Assembly: GCF_000091305.1 (NCBI RefSeq)
Contig: NC_013929.1
Location: forward strand, 6,448,001-6,512,000
Length of the DNA: 64,000 bases
From: Streptomyces scabiei 87.22
GTDB taxonomy: Bacteria > Actinomycetota > Actinomycetes > Streptomycetales > Streptomycetaceae
Direction of reading: 5' to 3'
The notes under the pieces are model-generated. The model searched no databases. It saw only the letters and a program-made list of their open reading frames with translations, and was not told the origin of the DNA. The translations under genes and the position numbers were made by a program. This document shows, one piece after another, positions 7,851 to 16,367 of this stretch (its first letter is position 1; every line of letters starts with the position of its first letter).

Positions 7851-8801
7851 TCACTGCTCCTTGTCGTCCTGGTGGCCCTCGGCGTCCTTGTGGGACAGGG
7901 CTCGTACGGTGCGGGACGGACTGGGCCGGCCCAGGTGTCCGGCCATCCACGCGCTGGTGGCGACGAGGCGGCCGAGGTCGACGCCCGTGTCGATGCCGAG
8001 GCCGCGCAGCATCCAGACGAGGTCTTCGGTGGCGAGGTTGCCGGTGGCGGACTTCGCGTACGGGCAGCCGCCCAGGCCGCCCGCGGAGGCGTCCACGGTG
8101 GTGACGCCGTGCCGCAGCGCCGCGTAGGTGTTGGCGAGCGCCTGGCCGTAGGTGTCGTGGAAGTGCACGCCCAGCTTCTCCACGGGGACGTCGAGGGCGC
8201 TCAGCAGCGCCCCCACGTGGCCCGGTGTGGCGACCCCGATGGTGTCGCCGAGGCTGAGTTCGTCGCAGCCCATGTCGAGCAGGGCGTGGCAGACCCGGGT
8301 CACCTGGGGGACCGGGACCGCGCCCTCCCAGGGGTCGCCGAAGCACATCGACAGGTACCCGCGCACATGCACGCCCTCGGCCTTGGCCCGGCCGACGACG
8401 GGCTCGAACATGGCCAGCGCCTCGTCGACCGTGCGGTTGAGGTTGGCCTTGGCGAAGGACTCGGTGGCGCTGGCGAAGACCGCGACGCGGCGGGCGCCGA
8501 GGGCCAGGGCGCGGTCCAGGCCCCGCTCGTTGGGGACGAGGACGGGCAGGGCCGCCGGCAGGTCGCTCACGAGCGGGAACAGCTGCTCCGCGTCGGCCAG
8601 TTGGGGCACCCACTTGGGGTGGACGAAGCTGGTGGCCTCGATCGTCGTCAGCCCCGCCTCGGCCAGGCGGCGGACGAACTCCGCCTTGACCTCGGTGGGC
8701 ACGGTCGACTTCTCGTTCTGCAGGCCGTCGCGGGCGCCGACCTCGTGGATACGGACCCGGGCCGGCAGGCCGGGTTCGGGGACCGTCATGGGCAGGGTCA
8801 C
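7851..8801 (-). CDS. Hydroxymethylglutaryl-CoA lyase
   Basis: Cleaves HMG-CoA to acetoacetate and acetyl-CoA, the last step of leucine breakdown; 316 residues, TIM-barrel of the DRE family. It has the N-terminal VGARDGLQNE, the substrate-binding TIEATSFVHPKWVPQLAD and the signature GGLGGCPYAKSATGNLATED with the catalytic Cys. The GTG start overlaps the stop of the carboxylase alpha gene by four bases (GTGA), showing translational coupling. An in-frame ATG 12 bp downstream is possible. Confidence 0.93.
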   Translation of the reverse strand: MTLPMTVPEPGLPARVRIHEVGARDGLQNEKSTVPTEVKAEFVRRLAEAGLTTIEATSFVHPKWVPQLADAEQLFPLVSDLPAALPVLVPNERGLDRALALGARRVAVFASATESFAKANLNRTVDEALAMFEPVVGRAKAEGVHVRGYLSMCFGDPWEGAVPVPQVTRVCHALLDMGCDELSLGDTIGVATPGHVGALLSALDVPVEKLGVHFHDTYGQALANTYAALRHGVTTVDASAGGLGGCPYAKSATGNLATEDLVWMLRGLGIDTGVDLGRLVATSAWMAGHLGRPSPSRTVRALSHKDAEGHQDDKEQ

Positions 8802-10861
8802 CGCGCCACCTCCCGGCGCTCCGCGTCTTCCTGTTCCTGCGCGTGCTCCTGTTGCTCCTCGTGGGGAGTGACGACCGCCAGCACCTGGTCCATGGCGACC
8901 GTCGCGCCCGGAGAGACGTCCAGCTCGGCGACCGTCCCGGCGTGCGGCGCGGAGACGACGTGCTCCATCTTCATCGCCTCCACCACCAGCAGGCTCTGCC
9001 CGGCGGCCACCTCGTCCCCCACGGCCACCTTCACGACGGTGACGGTGCCGGGCATCGGGGCGGTGAGCGAGTCGGCGCCCGCGTGGGCGGAGCCCTCCAG
9101 CGACGCGGCGACCGGGTCGTGGTCGGCCACCTGCCAGGCGTCGCCGTCGCGGCCCAGCCAGTCGCCCGCGTGCTGGAAGGTGTGGGTGAGGCCGTCGAGG
9201 AGGAAAGTGAACCGGCCCGGGTCACCGGCCGCCCGGGATGTGCCGGCGGATGCCCGGAGCGGGGTCCCGGCCCCGTCCGGCAGTACCTCGGTCCCGCCGG
9301 CCGGTGTGCTGCGCACCCGTACGGTCACCGGCTCCTGGCCCGGCAGCCGCAGATGGTGGGCCGTCCAGGCCGGTTCGCCGCCCAGCCGCCAGCCGACCGC
9401 CGCGTCGAACGGGTCGGTCCAGCCCGTGCCGTCGCCGCGGGCCGGGGTCAGGGCCGCCTGGCGCAGCAGGGCCGCCGCCGCGTGGACCTCCACCGGGACC
9501 TCGCGCGGGACCAGGTCCCCGGCCTCGCGCTCCACCAGCCCCGTGTCCAGCTCGCCCGCCACCACCGCCGGGTGGGCCAGCAGCCGCCGCAGGAAGCCCG
9601 CGTTGGTCTGCACGCCCAGGGTGACCGTCCCGGCGAGGGCCGCCCGGAGCCGGCGCAGGGCCGTGGGGCGGTCGGGGCCGTAGGCGATGACCTTGGAGAG
9701 CATCGGGTCGTACAGCGAGCCGACCTCCGTGCCCTCGGTCAGGCCCGAGTCGGTGCGGACGCCGTCGCCCTGCGGCTCGCGCAGGCGAAGGATCGTGCCG
9801 CCGGAGGGCAGGAAGCCCCGGGACGGGTCCTCGGCGCAGATCCGGGCCTCGACCGCGTGCCCGGTGAGGGTGACGTCCTCCTGCCCGAACGCGAGGCGCT
9901 CGCCCGCCGCGACCCGCAGCTGCCACTCCACCAGGTCGACGCCCGTGACCAGCTCGGTCACCGGGTGCTCGACCTGGAGGCGGGTGTTCATCTCCATGAA
10001 GTAGTACGCGGAGGGGTCGCCGCCGGGGACGATGAACTCGACCGTGCCCGCGCCGGAGTAGCCGCAGGAGCGGGCCGCCTGCACGGCCGCCTCGCCCATC
10101 GCGGCACGGGTGGCCTCGTCGAGCAGGACGCTGGGCGCCTCCTCGATGATCTTCTGGTGGCGGCGCTGGAGGGAGCACTCGCGCTCACCGAGGTGCACGA
10201 CACCGCCGTGGCCGTCGGCGAGGACCTGGATCTCGATGTGCCGGGGACGGTCGATCCACCGCTCCACGAGGAGGGTGTCGTCGCCGAAGGAGGCGCGGGC
10301 CTCGCGGCGGGCGGCGGCGATCTCCTCGGCCAGCTGCCCGGCGTCCCGGACCAGCCGCATGCCCTTGCCGCCGCCGCCCGCGCTGGGCTTCAGCAGGACC
10401 GGCATGCCGATCTCGTGGGCGGCGTCGGCGAGTTCACCGTCGGTCAGACCGCTGCCGCTGGAGCCCGGCACCACCGGCACGCCGGCCGCCCGTACCGTCT
10501 CCTTGGCGCGGATCTTGTCGCCCATCAGGGAGATGGCGTCGGCGGGCGGGCCGATGAAGACCAGGCCCGCGTCGGCGCACGCCCGCGCGAAGGCGGCGTT
10601 CTCCGCGAGGAAGCCGTACCCGGGGTGGACCGCCTGGGCGCCGGTGCGGGCGGCGGCCTCCAGCAGCCGCTCCGCCGACAGATAGCTCTCCGACGCCGGC
10701 GCCGGGCCGATCCGTACCGCCGTGTCGGCCTCCCGGACGTGCCGGGCGTCGGCGTCCGCGTCGGAGAAGACCGCGACGGAGCGGACGCCGAGGGCGCGCA
10801 GGGTGCGGATGACGCGGACGGCGATCTCGCCCCGGTTGGCCACGAGGACCGTGTCGAACAT
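8798..10861 (-). CDS. Acyl-CoA carboxylase alpha subunit (biotin carboxylase + BCCP), methylcrotonyl-CoA type
   Basis: A 687-residue ATP-dependent biotin carboxylase with a C-terminal biotin carrier domain. The N terminus MFDTVLVANRGEIAVRVIRT is typical. KPSAGGGGKGMRLV is the ATP-grasp glycine loop, EMNTRLQVEHPVTE the catalytic region, and VVEAMKMEHV the biotinylation site near the C terminus. The tail after the BCCP domain is unusually rich in Glu and Gln. It follows the beta subunit by 19 bp and overlaps HMG-CoA lyase by 4 bp, so 3-methylcrotonyl-CoA is the inferred substrate; propionyl- or acetyl-CoA carboxylase is less likely here. Confidence 0.9.
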   Translation of the reverse strand: MFDTVLVANRGEIAVRVIRTLRALGVRSVAVFSDADADARHVREADTAVRIGPAPASESYLSAERLLEAAARTGAQAVHPGYGFLAENAAFARACADAGLVFIGPPADAISLMGDKIRAKETVRAAGVPVVPGSSGSGLTDGELADAAHEIGMPVLLKPSAGGGGKGMRLVRDAGQLAEEIAAARREARASFGDDTLLVERWIDRPRHIEIQVLADGHGGVVHLGERECSLQRRHQKIIEEAPSVLLDEATRAAMGEAAVQAARSCGYSGAGTVEFIVPGGDPSAYYFMEMNTRLQVEHPVTELVTGVDLVEWQLRVAAGERLAFGQEDVTLTGHAVEARICAEDPSRGFLPSGGTILRLREPQGDGVRTDSGLTEGTEVGSLYDPMLSKVIAYGPDRPTALRRLRAALAGTVTLGVQTNAGFLRRLLAHPAVVAGELDTGLVEREAGDLVPREVPVEVHAAAALLRQAALTPARGDGTGWTDPFDAAVGWRLGGEPAWTAHHLRLPGQEPVTVRVRSTPAGGTEVLPDGAGTPLRASAGTSRAAGDPGRFTFLLDGLTHTFQHAGDWLGRDGDAWQVADHDPVAASLEGSAHAGADSLTAPMPGTVTVVKVAVGDEVAAGQSLLVVEAMKMEHVVSAPHAGTVAELDVSPGATVAMDQVLAVVTPHEEQQEHAQEQEDAERREVAR

Positions 10862-10880
10862 GCTCACCTTCAGCTCCCCC

Positions 10881-12497
10881 TTACATCCGGAAGACGCCGA
10901 ACTGGGGGTCACCCAGGGGCGCGTTGGCACAGGCGGTCAGGGCGAGGCCGAGGACCTGCCGGGTTTCCAGCGGGTCGATCACGCCGTCGTCCCAGAGGCG
11001 GGCGGTGGCGTAGTAGGCGCTGCCCTGGCGCTCGTACTGGCCGCGGATCGGGTCCTTGAAGGACTCCTCGTCCTCGGCGGACCAGGTGTCGCCGCGCGCC
11101 TCCAGCTGGTCCCGCTTGACGGTCGCGAGGACGGAGGCGGCCTGTTCGCCGCCCATCACCGAGATCTTGGCGTTCGGCCACATCCACAGGAAGCGCGGCG
11201 AGTAGGCCCGGCCGCACATCGAGTAGTTGCCCGCGCCGTACGAGCCGCCGATCACGACGGTCAGCTTGGGGACCCGGGTGCAGGCCACGGCCGTCACCAT
11301 CTTGGCGCCGTGCTTGGCGATGCCGCCCGCCTCGTAGTCCCGGCCGACCATGAAGCCGGAGATGTTCTGCAGGAAGACCAGCGGGATGCCGCGCTGGTCG
11401 CACAGCTCGATGAAGTGGGCGCCCTTCTGGGCGGACTCGGAGAAGAGGATGCCGTTGTTGGCGACGATCCCGACCGGGTGCCCGTGGATCCGGGCGAAGC
11501 CGGTGACCAGGGTCTGCCCGAACTCCGCCTTGAACTCCGCGAACCGCGAACCGTCGACCACGCGCGCGATGACCTCGCGCACGTCGTAGGGGGTGCGGGA
11601 GTCGACCGGCACGGCGCCGTACAGCGTGTACGGGTCGACCTTGGGCTCCACGGCCGGCTCGACCGACCAGGGCAGCGGGCCCCGGGCGGGCAGGGTGGAG
11701 ACGATGGTCCGCACGATCCGCAGGGCGTGCGCGTCGTTCTCCGCGAGGTGGTCGGTGACGCCGGAGATCCGGGAGTGCACCTCGCCGCCGCCCAGTTCCT
11801 CGGCGGTGACGACCTCGCCGGTGGCGGCCTTCACCAGCGGGGGACCGCCGAGGAAGATCGTGCCCTGGCCGCGCACGATGACGGCCTCGTCGCTCATGGC
11901 GGGGACGTACGCGCCGCCGGCCGTGCACGAGCCCAGGACGGCGGCGATCTGCGGGATGCCCGCGCCCGACATCCGTGCCTGGTTGTAGAAGATGCGGCCG
12001 AAGTGCTCGCGGTCGGGGAAGACCTCGTCCTGCATGGGCAGGAAGGCGCCGCCGGAGTCCACCAGGTACAGGCAGGGCAGGCGGTTCTCCAGGGCCACCT
12101 CCTGGGCCCGCAGATGCTTCTTCACCGTCATCGGGTAGTACGTGCCGCCCTTGACGGTGGCGTCGTTGGCGACGACGACGCACTCCCGGCCGGAGACCCG
12201 GCCGATCCCGGCGACGACGCCCGCGGCCGGCGCCTGCCCGTCGTACAACCCGTCCGCCGCCAGCGGCGCCAGCTCCAGGAAGGGCGAGCCGGGGTCGAGG
12301 AGGGTGTCCACCCGGTCGCGCGGCAGCAGCTTGCCGCGCGCGGTGTGCCGGGCGCGGGCCTTCTCGCCGCCGCCGAGCCGTGCCGCGGCCAGCCTGGCCC
12401 GCAGCTCCTCGCCCAGCGCGCGGTGCGCGGCCTCGTTGGCCCGATACGCCTCGGCCGCGGGATCTGCCGCGGTCGTCAGCTCCGGTGCCTGGTCCAT
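10881..12497 (-). CDS. Acyl-CoA carboxylase beta subunit (carboxyltransferase), methylcrotonyl-CoA type
   Basis: Carboxyltransferase of 538 residues with two crotonase-like halves. YLVDSGGAFLPMQDEVFPD and GSCTAGGAYVPAMSDE are characteristic of MCC-type beta subunits, as are IVANNGILFSESAQKGAHF and FLQNISGFMVG in the second half. It is the first gene of the four-gene operon and lies divergent from a TetR gene, with two palindromes in the 105-bp space between. GAGGGG eight bases upstream supports the ATG start. With the next three genes it converts isovaleryl-CoA toward acetoacetate; a methylglutaconyl-CoA hydratase is not encoded here. Confidence 0.91.
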   Translation of the reverse strand: MDQAPELTTAADPAAEAYRANEAAHRALGEELRARLAAARLGGGEKARARHTARGKLLPRDRVDTLLDPGSPFLELAPLAADGLYDGQAPAAGVVAGIGRVSGRECVVVANDATVKGGTYYPMTVKKHLRAQEVALENRLPCLYLVDSGGAFLPMQDEVFPDREHFGRIFYNQARMSGAGIPQIAAVLGSCTAGGAYVPAMSDEAVIVRGQGTIFLGGPPLVKAATGEVVTAEELGGGEVHSRISGVTDHLAENDAHALRIVRTIVSTLPARGPLPWSVEPAVEPKVDPYTLYGAVPVDSRTPYDVREVIARVVDGSRFAEFKAEFGQTLVTGFARIHGHPVGIVANNGILFSESAQKGAHFIELCDQRGIPLVFLQNISGFMVGRDYEAGGIAKHGAKMVTAVACTRVPKLTVVIGGSYGAGNYSMCGRAYSPRFLWMWPNAKISVMGGEQAASVLATVKRDQLEARGDTWSAEDEESFKDPIRGQYERQGSAYYATARLWDDGVIDPLETRQVLGLALTACANAPLGDPQFGVFRM

Positions 12498-12535
12498 CGT
12501 GCGGTCCCCTCACCCAGTGATTACGGTGGTCACCT

Positions 12536-12580
12536 GTTAATGAGCGTTAACCCGTTTCGTTCAGGTTAACGACCGCTAAC
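12536..12580. promoter_or_regulatory. Two TetR operator-like palindromes
   Basis: GTTAATGAGCGTTAAC (12536-12551) and GTTAACGACCGCTAAC (12565-12580) are 16-bp inverted repeats whose starts are 29 bp apart. They lie between the carboxylase operon (start 12497) and the divergent TetR gene (start 12603) and are the natural targets of that regulator for both promoters. Confidence 0.75.
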
Positions 12581-12602
12581 CTCCCTGTCTAGAATTGGCT
12601 CC

Positions 12603-13199
12603 ATGGCCACGAGAACCGACGCGCCCACGCGCCGCGAGCAGATCCTCAAGGAAGCCGCCCGCCTCTTCGCCGAGCGTGGTTTCCACGGCGTCGGCGTCGA
12701 CGAGATAGGCGCGGCCGTCGGCATCAGCGGGCCGGGTCTGTACCGGCACTTCGCGGGCAAGGACGCGATGCTCGCGGAGCTGCTGGTGGGCATCAGCGGG
12801 CAGCTCCTGACCGGGGCGAAGCGGCGGGTGGCGGAGGCCGACGGGGTGTCCGGGGCCGAGGTCCTGGACTCGCTCATCGAGGGGCACATCGACTTCGCCC
12901 TCGACGACCGTCCCCTGATCACCCTGCACGACCGCGAGCTGGACCGCCTGCGCGACAGTGACCGCAAGCTGGTGCGCCAGCTGCAGCGGCAGTACGTCGA
13001 GCTGTGGGTCGGGGTGCTGCGGGAGGTGTATCCCGGGCTGGCCGAGCCCGCCGCGCGGTCCGCCGTCCACTCGGTCTTCGGGCTGCTCAACTCCACCCCG
13101 CACCTGGGCCGGGCGGGTTCGCTGCCGGGCCGCGCGGCCACGGCGGAGCTGCTGCACCGGATGGCGCGGGGGGCGTTCGGGGCGGCCGCCGCCGGCTGA
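12603..13199 (+). CDS. TetR-family regulator of the acyl-CoA catabolic operon
   Basis: 198-residue TetR repressor. The N-terminal HTH is clear: REQILKEAARLFAERGFHGV, then IGAAVGISGPGLYRHFAGKD. The C-terminal ligand domain resembles those of fatty-acid or branched-chain acyl-CoA responsive regulators. It lies divergent from the MCC-type operon with two palindromic sites in between, so it most likely represses that operon and itself, with an acyl-CoA as inducer. The ligand is inferred from context only. Confidence 0.9.
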   Translation: MATRTDAPTRREQILKEAARLFAERGFHGVGVDEIGAAVGISGPGLYRHFAGKDAMLAELLVGISGQLLTGAKRRVAEADGVSGAEVLDSLIEGHIDFALDDRPLITLHDRELDRLRDSDRKLVRQLQRQYVELWVGVLREVYPGLAEPAARSAVHSVFGLLNSTPHLGRAGSLPGRAATAELLHRMARGAFGAAAAG

Positions 13200-13330
13200 G
13201 CGCGGGCGGAGCGGCGGGCGAGCGGCGGGTGGCGGGCCGTGCGGCCCGGGCGGTCCGCCGCAAGCGTGACGAGCGTTACGGGGTGGACCATCTGGACGCG
13301 TGTCCCTACCCGCCGGTACCTTTTGATCTG

Positions 13331-13345
13331 AGCAAGCGCTTAGCC
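13331..13345 (+). promoter_or_regulatory. Palindromic site before the second acyl-CoA dehydrogenase
   Basis: AGCAAGCGCTTAGCC contains the perfect octamer palindrome AAGCGCTT, about 55 bp ahead of the GTG start at 13400. It is a plausible operator. The rest of 13200-13399 shows no gene. Confidence 0.35.
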
Positions 13346-13399
13346 GTGCGCGGCGGGTGCTTGGGTACATTCGAAGGTATTCAGGTGGAGGTGGCGGCG

Positions 13400-14557
13400 G
13401 TGCGTCGTACGGTGTTCAACGAGGATCACGAGGCGTTCCGGGAGACCCTGCGTGCCTTCATCGAGGCCGAGGTCGTGCCCGAGTACGACGAGTGGCTGGC
13501 CGCCGGCCAGGCGCCGCGCGAGTTCTACTACAAGCTCGCCGACCTGGGCGTCTTCGGTATCCGCGTGGACGAGGAGTACGGCGGCGCCGGCATCGACTCG
13601 TACAAGTTCGAGGCCATCCTGTACGAGGAGACCGCCCGCGCGGGCATCACCTTCGGCGGCTCCGGCGTGCACGTCCTGCTCGGCCTGCCCTACGTCAAGC
13701 TGCTCGCCACCGACGAGCAGAAGAAGCGCTACCTGCCCAAGTTCGTCTCCGGCGAGGAGATGTGGGCGATCGCGATGACCGAGCCGGGCACCGGCTCCGA
13801 CCTCGCGGGCATGAAGACCACCGCCAAGCTCAGCGAGGACGGCACGCACTACGTCCTCAACGGCTCCAAAACCTTCATCACCGGCGGCGTCCACGCCGAC
13901 CAGATGATCGTCTGCGCCCGGACCGACGCGCCCAGCGCCGAGGACCGCCGGCACGGCATATCCCTCCTGGTGGTGGACACCAAGTCCGAGGGCTACTCGA
14001 TCGGCCGCAAGCTGGACAAGCTCGGCCTGAAGACCTCCGACACCGCCGAGCTGGCGTTCGTCGACGTCAAGGTGCCCGTCGAGAACCTCCTCGGCGAGGA
14101 GAACAAGGGCTTCTCCTACCTCGGCCACAACCTCGCCTCCGAGCGCTGGGGCATCGCCTACGGCGCCTACGCGCAGGCCAAGGCCGCCGTCCGGTTCGCC
14201 AAGCAGTACGTGCAGGAGCGCACCGTCTTCGGCAAGCCCGTCGCGCACTTCCAGAACACCAAGTTCGAGCTGGCCGCCTGCCAGGCCGAGGTGGACGCGG
14301 CCGAGGCCGTCGCCGACCGCGCCACGGAGGCCCTCGACGCCGGTGAGCTGACGCCCGCCGAGGCCGCCAGCGCCAAGCTGTTCTGCACCGAGGTCGCCCA
14401 CCGCGTCATCGACCGCTGCCTCCAGCTGCACGGCGGCTACGGCTTCATGAACGAGTACCCGATCGCCCGCCTGTACGCGGACAACCGCGTCAACCGCATC
14501 TACGGCGGCACCAGCGAGATCATGAAGTCGATCATCGCCAAGGACATGGGTCTGTAA
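13400..14557 (+). CDS. Acyl-CoA dehydrogenase
   Basis: Second acyl-CoA dehydrogenase of the window, 385 residues. It has MTEPGTGSDLAGMKTTAK for flavin contact, LAFVDVKVPVENLLGEEN in the middle barrel, and LHGGYGFMNEYPIARLYADNR plus IYGGTSEIMKSIIAKDMGL at the C terminus; no internal break is seen. The GTG start at 13400 has GGAGG eight bases upstream and gives the usual family length; several upstream in-frame GTG codons are alternatives. It is transcribed away from the TetR gene. A thioesterase gene follows 35 bp later, so the pair may be co-transcribed in acyl-CoA turnover. The substrate cannot be told. Confidence 0.88.
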   Translation: MRRTVFNEDHEAFRETLRAFIEAEVVPEYDEWLAAGQAPREFYYKLADLGVFGIRVDEEYGGAGIDSYKFEAILYEETARAGITFGGSGVHVLLGLPYVKLLATDEQKKRYLPKFVSGEEMWAIAMTEPGTGSDLAGMKTTAKLSEDGTHYVLNGSKTFITGGVHADQMIVCARTDAPSAEDRRHGISLLVVDTKSEGYSIGRKLDKLGLKTSDTAELAFVDVKVPVENLLGEENKGFSYLGHNLASERWGIAYGAYAQAKAAVRFAKQYVQERTVFGKPVAHFQNTKFELAACQAEVDAAEAVADRATEALDAGELTPAEAASAKLFCTEVAHRVIDRCLQLHGGYGFMNEYPIARLYADNRVNRIYGGTSEIMKSIIAKDMGL

Positions 14558-14592
14558 GGTCCCGGAAAACACCGTTCTGTACAACTGACCCC

Positions 14593-15489
14593 ATGAGTCA
14601 GGCACTGCAGTCACTCCTCGATCTGCTCGACCTCGAGCAGATCGAGGAGAACATCTTCCGCGGCCGGTCCCGGCCCGCCATCGTCCCGCGGGTCTTCGGC
14701 GGGCAGGTCGCGGCCCAGGCGCTCGTCGCCGCCGGGCGCACGGTCCCCGCCGACCGGCTCCCGCACTCCCTCCACGCGTACTTCCTGCGCATCGGCGACG
14801 CCGGCGCGCCCATCGTGTACACCGTGGAGCGGATGAACGACGGCCGTTCCTTCACCGCGCGCCGCGTCGTCGCCGTCCAGCACGGGCAGCCGATCTTCGC
14901 CCTCTCCGCGTCCTTCCAGCGGTACGAGGACGGCCTCGACCACCAGGCCCCGATGCCCGCCGCGCCCGACCCGGACTCCCTGCCCACCGCCGAGCAGGTG
15001 CTGCCGACGTACGGCCTCGACCCCGCCGTGGTGGAGAAGGCGCTGGAGGCCCGGGCCGCCGTCGACCTCCGCTACGTCGACGACCCGCCCTACGGCCGCT
15101 ACGGCGAGCCCCGCGAACCGCGCTCCCAGGTCTGGTTCCGCGCCAACGGCAAGCTGGACGACGACCCGCTCCTGCACGTCGTCCTCGCCACCTACGTCTC
15201 CGACATGACGCTCCTGGACTCCATCCTGCTCGCGCACGGGCGCGGCGGCTGGGCCGTCGGCGACGTCGTCGGGGCCTCGCTCGACCACGCCATGTGGTTC
15301 CACCGGCCGTTCCGCGCCGACGAGTGGCTCCTGTACGACCAGGAGTCACCGTCGGCGTCGGCGGGCCGGGGCCTCGGCCAGGGCCGGATCTACACGCAGG
15401 ACGGACGCCTCGCGATCTCCGTGATCCAGGAGGGCGTCGTCCGCGTACCGAGGGAACGGCCCGGGGCGCCGGGGGCTACGCCTCGCTGA
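14593..15489 (+). CDS. Acyl-CoA thioesterase II (TesB family)
   Basis: 298-residue double hot-dog thioesterase hydrolysing acyl-CoA. RPAIVPRVFGGQVAAQALVA and RSFTARRVVAVQHGQPIFAL in the first hot-dog, and LATYVSDMTLLDSILLAHG followed by SLDHAMWFHRPFRADEW in the second, match TesB signature regions. It follows the acyl-CoA dehydrogenase closely. Its last 14 bases overlap the 3' end of a convergent gene (15476-16270). Confidence 0.9.
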   Translation: MSQALQSLLDLLDLEQIEENIFRGRSRPAIVPRVFGGQVAAQALVAAGRTVPADRLPHSLHAYFLRIGDAGAPIVYTVERMNDGRSFTARRVVAVQHGQPIFALSASFQRYEDGLDHQAPMPAAPDPDSLPTAEQVLPTYGLDPAVVEKALEARAAVDLRYVDDPPYGRYGEPREPRSQVWFRANGKLDDDPLLHVVLATYVSDMTLLDSILLAHGRGGWAVGDVVGASLDHAMWFHRPFRADEWLLYDQESPSASAGRGLGQGRIYTQDGRLAISVIQEGVVRVPRERPGAPGATPR

Positions 15490-16270
15490 GCCCCGCCTGC
15501 TGGAGCAGATACGCCGACATCGGGTCGTAGTGGCGCGGGCTGACCACATGGTCGTCGAGCGGGACCACGGCCTGGAGGGTGCCCTCGGACTCGCCGAGGA
15601 AGAGGGCGGGGTCGTTGGAGTCCGCGTAGCCGACGGAGTCGACGCCGAGCTGGCCCGCGCAGCCCGCCCAGCCGTGGTCGGCGACGACCAGGTCGGGCAG
15701 CGGCCGGCCGGCGCCCTCCAGGCCCCGCAGGATGGCCCGCATCGGCTCGGGGGAGTGGGTGTGCCAGAGCGTGGCGCCGTGTTCGAGGACGGCCACGTCC
15801 GCGAACTGCATGACGTACCCCTCCTCCGTCTGCAGGCCGTCCGGGATGACGACGATCTCGCAGCCGGCCGCCCGCAGCGCCCGCGCCGTCTCGTTGTGCA
15901 CCTGGAGCAGCCCGCCGGGGTGGCCGGTGGCGAACAGCACGCGCTGCCCGCCCTCCGCCGCCTTGCGCAGCCGGGCCGCCATGCGCTCCAGCGCGTCGAC
16001 GGTCAGGTCCGGGTCGATGGTGTCCTGGCCGTAGCGGTACCCCGGGTCGTCGTTGACGCCGACGCGCTCCGCCATCACGGCCAGCACGTCCTGCTCGTCG
16101 CTCCAGCGGTCCCCCAGCTCCAGACCGAGCCAGTAGTGGCGGTTGCCGTTGGCCAGTTCGCGGTAGTGGGAGAGGTTGTTCTCGCGCGGCGTGGCCACAT
16201 CACCCGCGATACGCGTCCGTACGAGGTGCTCGATCAGCTCGGCGCGGCTGGGGGTCCCGGATATCGGCAT
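15476..16270 (-). CDS. Phosphatase-like conserved actinobacterial protein
   Basis: 264-residue soluble protein of a family common in Streptomyces and usually labelled phosphatase. Visible conserved pieces are FATGHPGGLLQVHNETARAL, IPDGLQTEEGYVMQFADVAV, HTHSPEPMRAIL and DLVVADHGWAGCAGQLGVDS, with several His and Asp residues that could bind metal. No signal peptide or membrane segment is present. It converges on the thioesterase gene with a 14-bp overlap. The phosphatase label is from family memory; the catalytic activity is not evident from the sequence. Confidence 0.65.
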   Translation of the reverse strand: MPISGTPSRAELIEHLVRTRIAGDVATPRENNLSHYRELANGNRHYWLGLELGDRWSDEQDVLAVMAERVGVNDDPGYRYGQDTIDPDLTVDALERMAARLRKAAEGGQRVLFATGHPGGLLQVHNETARALRAAGCEIVVIPDGLQTEEGYVMQFADVAVLEHGATLWHTHSPEPMRAILRGLEGAGRPLPDLVVADHGWAGCAGQLGVDSVGYADSNDPALFLGESEGTLQAVVPLDDHVVSPRHYDPMSAYLLQQAGLSEA

Positions 16271-16367
16271 GGGTCCATTGTGAGGCAGACGGCCGCGGGA
16301 GTCGCGGGCGTCCCCGCCGCTGCGACCTGCGTCACTCCCCGGCGGACGGACGGCCTCCGGCCACGCC

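Noticed and set aside
13300..13399. Longer N terminus of the second acyl-CoA dehydrogenase
   Set aside because: Upstream in-frame sequence lacks family similarity, and the GTG at 13400 has a well-placed GGAGG.
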